From Thermoleophilia bacterium (GTDB taxonomy: Bacteria > Actinomycetota > Thermoleophilia > Gaiellales > Gaiellaceae): a stretch of DNA of 22,506 nt. Within the stretch, counting starts at the first letter, position 1. Each line of letters opens with the position of its first letter. Positions 8,404-16,008 of this stretch are shown one piece after another. Location of the stretch: the NCBI GenBank assembly GCA_025935275.1, contig JAICVP010000004.1, forward strand, positions 1 to 22,506, in the 5' to 3' direction. The position numbers and the translations under genes were made by a program. The notes beneath the pieces are model-generated. The model had not been told where the DNA came from. It saw nothing but the letters and a program-made list of their open reading frames with translations, and made no database searches.

Positions 8404-11126
8404 GCTCGATGGTGCGCTTCACGCTCGACGGCCGCGAGGCGAGCGCCCCCGAGGGGGAGCTTCTCGTCCACGCCGCCGCGCGCCACGGCGTCTTCATCCC
8501 CACGCTGTGCCACGACGACAAGCTCGATCCCTACGGCGGCTGCCGCATGTGCGTCGTCGGCGTCGAGGGCTCGCCGCGGCCGCTGCCGGCCTGCGCGACG
8601 CGCGTCGCCGAGGGCATGGTCGTTTCGACGAACTCCAACGTGCCTGCCTTCAGGAAGACGCTAACCGAGATGCTCCTCGCCGAGCACCTCGACCCCAATC
8701 CCGGCGGGCGGCCGAACGAGCTCACCGACCTCGCGGCAGACCTCGATGCCGAGGCCCCGTTCATCCTCCCCGACGCGAAGCGGAAGGAGTACGAGGACCG
8801 CAACCGGCTCATGGGCTACACGCCCGACGCCTGCATCCTCTGCAACCGCTGCGTCCGTTACACGCAGGAGGTCATGCAGTGCTCGGCTCTCTCGCTCGAG
8901 GGCCGCGGGCCGCACGCGCGGATCGTGCCGACCTGGGAGCGCTCGTGGCTCGACACCGAATGTGAGCTCTGCGGCGGCTGTCTGTCCGTCTGCCCCACCG
9001 GCGCGATCTTCGAGAAGTTCCTCGAAGGAACCGAGCAGCCCGAGCGCGAGCTCGTGAAGACGAAGACGACGTGCACGTTCTGCGGCGTCGGCTGCCAGCT
9101 CGACCTGAACGTCGACCCCGAGACGAACAGGATCGTGAAGGTGACCTCGGAGCCGCACTACGTCTCGAACGAGGGGAACCTCTGCGTGAAGGGCCGCTTC
9201 GCCTTCAACTTCGTCCACCACCCCGACCGGCTGACGAAGCCGATGGTGCGGCGCGAGGACGGCGAGCTCCACGAGACGAGCTGGGAAGACGCGCTTCAGG
9301 TGGCCGCGGACGGCCTCAATCGCGTGAAGGCTGAGCACGGCCCGCAGGCGATCGGCTTTCTCGCGTCCGCGCGCCTGACGATGGAGGAGAACTTCCTCAT
9401 CCAGAAGCTCGCGCGCTCCGTGGTCGGGACGAACTCGATCCACAGCTGCGAAGCCACCTGACACGCTCCGACCCTTTACGGCCTGGTCAGGTCGTTAGGC
9501 AGAGGAGCCACCACCAACTCGATCCCCGAGATCGAGAACGCACGCTTCATCCTCGTGATCGGCTCGAACACGACTGAGGCGCACCCGGTGCTCGCGCTGC
9601 GGATGAAGAAGGCTGCGCGCAAGGGCGCCACCATCGTCGTCGCCGACCCGCGCAAGATCTGGCTGACGAAACTCGCCAAACGGCATCTCCAGCTTCGGCC
9701 CGGCTCGGACGTCTGGCTGGTGAACGCGATGATGCACGTCATCCTCAAGGAGGGGCTCCAGGACGAGGAGTACATCCGGGAGCACACCGAGGACTTCGAG
9801 GCGGTCGCCGAGGTCGTCTCCCGCTACACCCCCGAGGAGGCCGAGAAGGTGACCGGCGTGCCCGCCGCCGACATCGTCGCCACTGCGCGCGAGTACGCGA
9901 CGGAGAAGCACGCGGCGGTCTTCTACACGCTCGGGATCACCGAGCACGCGTGCGCGGTCGACAACATCTGGTCGCTCTCGAACCTCGTACTCATGACCGG
10001 CCATCTCGGCTACGAGTCCACCGGGCTGAACGCGCTACGCGGGCAGAACAACGTCCAGGGCCTGAATGACGCCGGCGCGAACCCGGCCTACTTCCCCGGC
10101 TACCAGCCCGCCGACAGCGCCGAGATCCGACAGAAGTTCTCGGAGGCCTGGGGCGTCGAGGTGCCCGAGACTCCGGGCTACCGCCTCGACCAGATCATGT
10201 CCGGCCTCCACGACGGTCGGATCAGGGCGCTTTACCTGATCGGCGAGAACCCGGCGCAGACCGAGCCGAACGCACATCACGTCATGGAGGGGCTCGAGCA
10301 CGTCGACTTCCTCATCACACAGGACCTCTTCCTGAACGACATGACGGAGCGGCTCGCCGACGTCGTCTTCCCGGCCTCGAGCTTCGCGGAGAAGGACGGG
10401 ACGTTCACCAACACCGAGCGGCGGGTGAACCGCGTGCGCAAGGCGCTTCCCTGCCCGGGCGAGGCGCGGGAGGACTGGCAGATCGTCGTGGACATGGCGA
10501 AGGCCATGGGCGGCAACTGGCCCGAGTATCGGACTCCGGAGGACGCCTGGAACGAGTTCGCCGACCTTGCACCGTTCTGGACGGGCATCCGCTACGACCG
10601 CATCGAGGAGGTCGGGCTGCAGTGGCCCTGCACCGACCGCGACCATCCCGGGACTCCGTACCTGCACGCGCCGAGCCCGTCGCGGCCGAACGGCAAGGGC
10701 AAGTTCTATCCGGTCGAGTACCAGCCGCCGATCGAGCAGCCGGACTCCGAGTACCCGTTCGTGCTCTCGACCGGCCGCACGCTCTACCACTACAACTCGG
10801 CGACGATGACCATGCGTGAAGAGGGGGTCGTGCAAAAGCAGGAGGATCCCTTCGTCGAGATGCACCCCGACGACGCAGCGGCCCTCGGCGTCCAGGACGG
10901 GGACTGGGTGCGCCTCGTGTCGCGGCGCGGCGAGCTCGAGGCGCGCGCCGCCGTCGGCGAGCGCGTCTACCCGGGGCTGGTCTGGATGGCGCTCCACTTC
11001 GCGCAGGCGAAGGTGAACTGGCTCACGCACGACGTGGGCGATCCGCTGATCGGCACGCCGGAGTACAAGACCTCCGCGATCCGCATCGAGCCCGTCGGTT
11101 CGGCGCTCAAGCCCGCCGCCCGCTAG
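8400..11126 (+). CDS. fdhA: Selenocysteine-containing formate dehydrogenase catalytic (alpha) subunit
   Basis: Oxidises formate to CO2 at a Mo/W-bis-MGD centre. The gene reads through TGA 9459-9461 in frame, giving 908 residues with Sec354 in HSCEAT-U-HAPTLYGL; the Sec-His pair matches the active site of selenium formate dehydrogenases. Domains in order: NuoG-like [2Fe-2S] (C37, C48, C51, C65); a degenerate His-Cys region (His96 but no cysteines); a two-[4Fe-4S] ferredoxin domain (C145, C148, C151, then Thr155; C188, C191, C194, C198); the catalytic [4Fe-4S] set C225, C228, C232, C262; the molybdopterin domains; and a C-terminal dinucleotide-binding domain. Frame and homology continue on both sides of the TGA, so it is not a pseudogene. 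SelA, SelB and tRNA-Sec must lie elsewhere. Confidence 0.9.
9459..9508 (+). other. Selenocysteine UGA and bacterial SECIS hairpin
   Basis: Directly after the in-frame TGA (9459-9461) the RNA can fold into one hairpin: lower stem GCUCC (9465-9469) with GGAGC (9504-9508), a 3-bp helix 9473-9475 with 9497-9499, and a 7-bp upper stem 9478-9484 with 9489-9495 (one G-U pair) capped by the loop GGUC (9485-9488). Bacterial SECIS elements sit in this position and the E. coli fdhF element also shows GGUC in its apical loop. The pairing was worked out by hand. Confidence 0.8.
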
Positions 11127-11146
11127 TAACGAAGCGTATTTCCGCA

Positions 11147-11152
11147 TAGCAT
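11147..11152 (+). promoter_or_regulatory. Candidate -10 element for leaderless regulator transcript
   Basis: TAGCAT (TANNNT type) is followed by six C residues and then the GTG start at 11159. No ribosome binding site is present, so a leaderless mRNA is likely. The 9-mer TTTCCGCAT (11139-11147) overlaps its first base and recurs inverted upstream of mgsA. Confidence 0.4.
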
Positions 11153-11158
11153 CCCCCC

Positions 11159-12811
11159 GTGGCGAAGGGCCGATCTGCGGCGCAGGCGGGCGAGCGGATC
11201 CTCTACGAGATCGTCTCGACGGTCGGGTCGTCTCTCGACCTCGACGAAGTCCTCGGCGCCGTCGTGCGCCTTCTTTCGGATGCGAGCGCCGTCCATGCCT
11301 GCTTCGTCTACCTGATCGAGGACGACCGGCTCATCCTGCGGTCGGCTTCCGAGCCGTACAGCGGCCTCGTCGGGGAGATAACACTCGAGAAGGGCATCGC
11401 CTGGTGGGCGGTCGAGCACGGCGAGCCTGCGTTCACGCAGAACGCCGTCGACGACCCGCGGAACGAGTTCGTCCCTGAGCTCGAGGAGGAGAAATTCCAG
11501 TCCCTCCTGTCGGTTCCCATCGCCGGACGAGACACGGTCATCGGAGCGATCACGATGCACACCGAGGCGCCGCGCGAGTTCACCGCAGAGGAGGTCGAGC
11601 TGCTCACGTCTACGGCGTCCCTCGTGGGTGGTGCGATCGAGAACGCACGCCTCTACGAGGAGACGCGGCAACGGGTAGGCGAGCTCGAGCACCTGACCGA
11701 ACTCGCGGAGACACTCGCGCGGGCGCAGCAGCTCGGCGAGGTCCTGCCTGCTGTCGCCGAACGGAGTCGGCAGCTGCTCCGTAGCCACACGTGCCACGTC
11801 TATCTGCTCGACGGGGGTTCGGAGGAGCTCCGGCTGAAGGCGTCAGCCCCGAGCGACGCCGAAGCGCGGCAGACGATCAAGCTCTCCGCCCTCGGCCCCG
11901 AGATGGCGCGGAGTGGACGCTTCGCCACCGTCGCCGTCCCCATCGTCGCCGACGACGAACTGCTGGGGCTGATCAGCGCCGAGGGAACGACGGAGGTCGA
12001 CCTGGCACGCGCAGCGGCGAACCAGACCGCGGTGGCGATCAAGAAGATCGAGCTGATCGAGCGGCTGACGGAGAAGAACCTGATCAAGGACTTCTTCGAG
12101 CAGCTCGCGGGCGGCAACGTGCTCGGTGCAGTCGAGGGCCGCGCGGCGCGGCTCGGCTGCGACCTCGACCGGGCGTACGTCGTCGTCGAGGTGGCGCCGC
12201 CCGACGAGGCGGTCGAGAAGGCGCTCCGGGCCTCGGCTCCAGGCTCTCTGTTCGACCATCGCGACGACTCGAGCCGTGCGCTCCTGCGGGTTCCGTCGGC
12301 AGGCGAGGCATCGCTCCTCGAAAGCATCCAGGCGATTCATGCCGAGGTCGGAAGCCCGGTCTCCATCGGCATCTCCAATCCCTGCAAGGGGGCTCCGAGC
12401 TTCCAGGCCGGCTTCGAGGAGGCAGGGCACGCGCTGCTCGGCTCCGTCATTCACGGCACTCCCGGCGTGATGACCTACGAAGAGCTCGGCCCGTACAAGT
12501 ACCTCCTGAGAATGTCGGTCGACTCATCGGTTCGGGACTCCCAGCGCGACCTCATCGCGAAGATCGCCGAGTACGACCGCCAGCGCCAGACATCCCTGCT
12601 CCGCACACTCGAGGAATTCCTCCGCCGGCGCGGCAACATCAGCGCAACTGCCGAAGCGCTCTATGTGCATCCGAACACCCTGCGGCAGCGCCTGCGGCGC
12701 ATCCAGGAGATCTCGGGCCTCGATCTCCGCAAGGAGGACTGGCTCCTGATTGAGATCGCCGTGAAGATGGTCAAGCTCCAGGAGGCTTTGGGCCGGTCAG
12801 AGCCCACATAA
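11159..12811 (+). CDS. GAF-domain PucR-family transcriptional regulator
   Basis: Probable sensor-regulator of the adjacent amine-utilisation genes. The 550-residue protein has a first GAF domain (about residues 15-165, ending in SVPIAGRDTVIGAITMH...), a linker coil, a second GAF-like region (about 185-310), a GGDEF-like/CdaR-type middle region, and a C-terminal PucR helix-turn-helix (about 492-524: GNISATAEALYVHPNTLRQR). Such C-terminal HTH domains bind DNA for nitrogen- and purine-related operons; the ligand here is unknown. The gene starts 32 nt after fdhA with an apparent leaderless promoter and is followed by gmaS after 95 nt. A role in controlling gmaS-mgsABC is inferred from position only. 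Confidence 0.85.
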   Translation: MAKGRSAAQAGERILYEIVSTVGSSLDLDEVLGAVVRLLSDASAVHACFVYLIEDDRLILRSASEPYSGLVGEITLEKGIAWWAVEHGEPAFTQNAVDDPRNEFVPELEEEKFQSLLSVPIAGRDTVIGAITMHTEAPREFTAEEVELLTSTASLVGGAIENARLYEETRQRVGELEHLTELAETLARAQQLGEVLPAVAERSRQLLRSHTCHVYLLDGGSEELRLKASAPSDAEARQTIKLSALGPEMARSGRFATVAVPIVADDELLGLISAEGTTEVDLARAAANQTAVAIKKIELIERLTEKNLIKDFFEQLAGGNVLGAVEGRAARLGCDLDRAYVVVEVAPPDEAVEKALRASAPGSLFDHRDDSSRALLRVPSAGEASLLESIQAIHAEVGSPVSIGISNPCKGAPSFQAGFEEAGHALLGSVIHGTPGVMTYEELGPYKYLLRMSVDSSVRDSQRDLIAKIAEYDRQRQTSLLRTLEEFLRRRGNISATAEALYVHPNTLRQRLRRIQEISGLDLRKEDWLLIEIAVKMVKLQEALGRSEPT

Positions 12812-12817
12812 ACGCCG

Positions 12818-12833
12818 CCCTACGCTTGTAGGG
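12818..12833 (+). terminator. Perfect hairpin after regulator gene
   Basis: CCCTAC-GCTT-GTAGGG forms a perfect 6-bp stem with a tetraloop 6 nt after the regulator stop codon. There is no T-run behind it, so it may be a weak or factor-assisted terminator, or a symmetric protein-binding site in the gmaS upstream region. The rest of the 12812-12906 gap holds a TTTAAT -10-like hexamer (12863-12868) and the gmaS ribosome binding site. Confidence 0.35.
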
Positions 12834-12862
12834 AGCCGCCATCGGCAGCCGCGCCATGGCTG

Positions 12863-12868
12863 TTTAAT
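12863..12868 (+). promoter_or_regulatory. Candidate -10 element for gmaS
   Basis: TTTAAT matches TATAAT at 5 of 6 positions and lies 38 nt before the gmaS ATG, leaving room for a leader with the ribosome binding site AGGGAGGA (12893-12900). It also follows a small inverted repeat CAGCC...GGCTG (12846-12862), so a terminator reading is possible. Confidence 0.3.
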
Positions 12869-12906
12869 CTCGGCCTCACCCGACCCGGAGAGAGGGAGGA
12901 AGCCGC

Positions 12907-14292
12907 ATGGCGGATACCGCCGCCGCACCGAGCCTCGAAGACATTCGCAAGGAGTCAGACAAGCGCGGAATCGAGTTCTTCTTCGCGCAGTTCGTCGACA
13001 TGTACGCGCGACCGAGCGCAAAGCTCGTCCCGGCCGCGAACCTGGACGACCTCGTCACGGACGGGGCCGGATTTGCGGGCTTCGCCGCGGGCGAGATCGG
13101 CCAGTTTCCAAGCGACCCGGACATCGCAGCGATCCCGGACCTCGCGACCTTTACGCCGGTCCCATGGGAGCCCACCGTCGCGCGCTTCGCCTGCGACATC
13201 CACGTCGACGGGGAAGAGTGGCCCTATGACCCGCGCGTCATCCTGCGCCGGCAGATCGAGAAGGCGCGGGCAAAGGGCTTCGACTTCCGCATGGGACTCG
13301 AGCTCGAATACTTCCTCGTCGAGCTGAACGACGACGGATCGATTCAGCTCGCGGACTCCCTCGACACGCTCGAAAAACCCTGCTACGACCTCAACGGCCT
13401 CAGCCGCCACTACGACTTCCTCACAACCGTCTCGCGCTACGTCAACGACCTCGGCTGGGGCAACTACGCAAACGACCACGAGGACGCGAACGGCCAGTTC
13501 GAGCAGAACTTCACGTACGCCGACGCGCTGACGAGCTGCGACCGCGCCATCTTCTTCCGCTACATGGTTCACCAGCTCGCCGAGCGGAAGGGCCGCGACG
13601 AGGGCAAGAACATCCTCGCCACCTTCATGCCGAAGCCGTTCACCAATCTGACCGGCAACGGCTGCCACTTCCACATGTCCCTCTGGGACGGCGACACGAA
13701 CCTCTTCCTCGACGAGAACGATCCACGTGGGCTCGGCCTCTCCGACACGGCATACAAGTTCATCGCTGGGCTGAAGAAGCACGCGAAGGCCTACAGCGCC
13801 GTGACCGCGCCGACGGTCAACTCCTACAAGCGGCTGAAAGTGGGCTCCACCTCGAGCGGGGCGACCTGGTCGCCTGTGTGGATCTCCTACGGCTACAACA
13901 ACCGGACGCAGATGCTGCGCATCCCCGGCCCGGGCCGGGTCGAGGACCGGACGATCGATGGCAGCTGCAACCCCTACCTCGCTGCGACGGCGATCCTGGC
14001 CGCCGGCCTCGACGGGATCGATTCGGGCCTCGACCCCGGCGATCCGAACAGCGAGAACCTCTACGACATCCCGTACGCGGAGCTGCGTTCGCGCGGGCTC
14101 GAGACGCTGCCGTCCAACCTCCTGGACGCTACCGAGGAGCTCGAGCGCGACGACGTTCTCCGCAAGGCGCTGGGCCGCGGGCGCGACGAGGACTACGTCG
14201 ACTACTTCATCCGCGTCAAGCGCGACGAGTGGGCTCGCTACCACGAGCAAGTCACGCCCTGGGAGGTGCGCGAGTACCTGACCCGCTTTTAG
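12907..14292 (+). CDS. gmaS: Gamma-glutamylmethylamide synthetase / GlnT-type glutamine synthetase
   Basis: ATP-dependent ligase expected to join methylamine to the gamma-carboxyl of glutamate, the first step of the N-methylglutamate pathway. The 461-residue protein has the glutamine synthetase fold: metal ligands in GLELEYFLVE (Glu132, Glu134), DANGQFEQNF (193-202), the ATP/glutamate segment GNGCHFHMSLWD (250-261), NSYKRL and the SYGYNNRTQMLRIP region with the substrate Arg. The C-terminal end WARYHEQVTPWEVREYL resembles the GMAS/GlnT branch more than housekeeping GlnA. Glutamine synthesis from ammonia remains an alternative, since the sequence alone cannot fix the amine. The mgsABC genes immediately downstream favour GMAS. 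Start supported by AGGGAGGA at 12893-12900. Confidence 0.8.
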   Translation: MADTAAAPSLEDIRKESDKRGIEFFFAQFVDMYARPSAKLVPAANLDDLVTDGAGFAGFAAGEIGQFPSDPDIAAIPDLATFTPVPWEPTVARFACDIHVDGEEWPYDPRVILRRQIEKARAKGFDFRMGLELEYFLVELNDDGSIQLADSLDTLEKPCYDLNGLSRHYDFLTTVSRYVNDLGWGNYANDHEDANGQFEQNFTYADALTSCDRAIFFRYMVHQLAERKGRDEGKNILATFMPKPFTNLTGNGCHFHMSLWDGDTNLFLDENDPRGLGLSDTAYKFIAGLKKHAKAYSAVTAPTVNSYKRLKVGSTSSGATWSPVWISYGYNNRTQMLRIPGPGRVEDRTIDGSCNPYLAATAILAAGLDGIDSGLDPGDPNSENLYDIPYAELRSRGLETLPSNLLDATEELERDDVLRKALGRGRDEDYVDYFIRVKRDEWARYHEQVTPWEVREYLTRF

Positions 14293-14364
14293 CTATGTAG
14301 GAAACATCCACCTCGAATGCGGAAAACCGTGCTTTCTATGCGCGATTATCTGTCGGGCGCAATG

Positions 14365-14370
14365 TAAGTT
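14365..14370 (+). promoter_or_regulatory. Candidate promoter region of mgsA
   Basis: TAAGTT (TANNNT type) ends 8 nt before the mgsA ATG, which also has a short GAGG (14371-14374). The 86-nt gap from gmaS also contains small inverted repeats ATGT...ACAT (14295-14307) and TGCGC...GCGCA (14339-14361) and the 9-mer ATGCGGAAA (14317-14325), the reverse complement of one upstream of the PucR-type regulator gene. Confidence 0.25.
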
Positions 14371-14378
14371 GAGGACAT

Positions 14379-15284
14379 ATGTGTGGAATTGTCGGGCTGT
14401 TCGCGAAGTCGTCTGAGATCGAGGAGTCGCTCGGCCGGCACCTGGGCGCGATGCTGGAGCAGATGTCTGATCGCGGGCCGGATAGCGCGGGCGTCGCCGT
14501 CTACCGCGACCCGGCTCCGAGCGGCTCGAGCAAGCTGACGCTCTTTTCGGCCGACCCGCTCCAGGACTGGGACGCCCTCGCGTCCGAGCTCGGCCAGGCC
14601 TTCGGCGGCTCCCCAGCCCTCGAGACGCGCTCCAGCCATGCGGTCTTCGTGGTCGACGCCGAGGCCGACGAGGCAGAGGCGTGGGTGCGGCAGGCCCATC
14701 CGGAGCTCCGCGTGATGAGCGCGGGCCAGACGATCGAGATCTACAAGGAGACCGGCCGTCCGGAGGAGTTCGTGCGCCGCTTCGCGCTCGATGACTTCCA
14801 CGGCACGCACGCGCTCGGCCACACGCGCATGGCCACCGAGAGCCGGGTGACGACCGAGGGCTCGCATCCCTTCTCCACGGGGCTCGATCTCTGCCTCGTG
14901 CACAACGGCTCGCTCTCGAACCACAACCGGCTGCGGGAGAAGCTTCGCCGGGAGGGGGTCGAGTTCCAGACCGAGAACGACACCGAGGTGGCGGCCGGCT
15001 ACCTGGCCTGGCGGCTCCGCGAGGGCGCGTCTCTCGAGCAGGCACTCGTGGGCTGCCTCGACGACCTCGACGGCTTCTACACCTTCCTCGTCGGCACGGT
15101 CGACGGCTTCGCCGTGCTCCGCGACCCGATCGCCTGCAAGCCCGCGGTGCTCGCCGAGACGGACGACTGGGTGGCGATGGGCTCGGAGTGGCGCGCGATC
15201 TCCGTCCTGCCCGGCGCGTCCGAAGCGCGCGCGTGGGAGCCGGCCCCCGGCGTCGTCTACGCCTGGGAGCGGCAGAAGGTTTGA
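14379..15284 (+). CDS. mgsA: N-methylglutamate synthase subunit A (class II glutamine amidotransferase)
   Basis: Glutaminase-type subunit of N-methylglutamate synthase. The 301-residue protein starts MCGIVGLFAKS, so removal of Met exposes the catalytic Cys2 of class II (Ntn) amidotransferases. Further family motifs are RGPDSAGVAVY, LGHTRMATES and HNGSLSN, the last forming the oxyanion site. In the NMG pathway this subunit is thought to act on gamma-glutamylmethylamide, releasing methylamine for transfer. It starts 86 nt after gmaS and is followed by mgsB after 7 nt and mgsC. The same three-gene set is called glxBCD in some rhizobia, so a glutamate-synthase-like alternative exists. Confidence 0.85.
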   Translation: MCGIVGLFAKSSEIEESLGRHLGAMLEQMSDRGPDSAGVAVYRDPAPSGSSKLTLFSADPLQDWDALASELGQAFGGSPALETRSSHAVFVVDAEADEAEAWVRQAHPELRVMSAGQTIEIYKETGRPEEFVRRFALDDFHGTHALGHTRMATESRVTTEGSHPFSTGLDLCLVHNGSLSNHNRLREKLRREGVEFQTENDTEVAAGYLAWRLREGASLEQALVGCLDDLDGFYTFLVGTVDGFAVLRDPIACKPAVLAETDDWVAMGSEWRAISVLPGASEARAWEPAPGVVYAWERQKV

Positions 15285-15291
15285 GGGCCTA

Positions 15292-16008
15292 GTGGCGACC
15301 GAGGCGCGGGAGGCAACGGGCGTCGAGGTCGTCGACCTCGCGGTGACGCCGCTTCGCGACCTGAACCAGCGCCTCCACGACGCGGCGCGGGAGGGCGGCC
15401 CGGCCCACTGGCGGATCGTGAACCCGAACGGCGCCCACGCGGTCGCCGCCGGGCTCGATGCCCAGATCGAGGTCGACGTCGACGGCCACGTGGGCTACTA
15501 CTGCGCCGGCATGAACAAGCTCGCGACCGTGCGCGTGCACGGAAACGCGAGCACCGGCCTCGCAGAGAACATCATGTCCGGCCGCGTGCTCGTCCACGGG
15601 AACGCGAGCCAGTCAGCCGGAGCCACCGGGCGCGGCGGTCTCGTCGTCGTCTACGGCGACGCGTCGGCGCGCTGCGGCATCTCGATGAAGGGCGTGGACA
15701 TCGTCGTGCGCGGCAATGTCGGCCACCTCTCCGCGTTCATGGCGCAGACCGGACGGCTTCTCGTCTGCGGCCACGCGGGCGACGCGCTCGGCGATTCCAT
15801 CTACGAGGCGCGGCTCTACGTGCGGGGCGAGGTGGGGAGCCTCGGCGCGGACTGCGTCGAGAAGGAGTTCCGTGAGGAGCACGTCGACGAGGTACGGACG
15901 CTGCTCGCGGACGCCGGCATCGACGACGTGCACCCCGAGGACTTTCGCCGCTACGGCTCGGCGCGCAAGCTCTACAACTTCTCCATCGACAACGCGAGCG
16001 CCTACTGA
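15292..16008 (+). CDS. mgsB: N-methylglutamate synthase subunit B (GXGXG-domain protein)
   Basis: A 238-residue protein built of the right-handed beta-helix GXGXG repeat found at the C-terminus of glutamate synthase and in formylmethanofuran dehydrogenase subunit C. Repeats are visible as VRVHGNAS, VLVHGNASQS, VVVYGDASAR, IVVRGNVGH and LLVCGHAGDA (about residues 80-165). It has no catalytic residues of its own; in glutamate synthase this domain helps hold the ammonia channel together. The start is GTG, 7 nt after mgsA; its stop overlaps the mgsC start as TGATG. Stand-alone GXGXG plus separate amidotransferase and FMN subunits is the hallmark of NMG synthase or GlxBCD. Confidence 0.87.
   Translation: MATEAREATGVEVVDLAVTPLRDLNQRLHDAAREGGPAHWRIVNPNGAHAVAAGLDAQIEVDVDGHVGYYCAGMNKLATVRVHGNASTGLAENIMSGRVLVHGNASQSAGATGRGGLVVVYGDASARCGISMKGVDIVVRGNVGHLSAFMAQTGRLLVCGHAGDALGDSIYEARLYVRGEVGSLGADCVEKEFREEHVDEVRTLLADAGIDDVHPEDFRRYGSARKLYNFSIDNASAY

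Noticed and set aside
9459..9554. A stop codon splitting the formate dehydrogenase alpha subunit, as if a pseudogene or two genes
   Set aside because: The frame stays open on both sides, family homology is continuous, and a SECIS hairpin follows; selenocysteine explains the TGA.
12818..12833. Strong intrinsic terminator after the PucR-type regulator gene
   Set aside because: The stem is perfect but there is no T-run, so I kept it only as a low-confidence hairpin.
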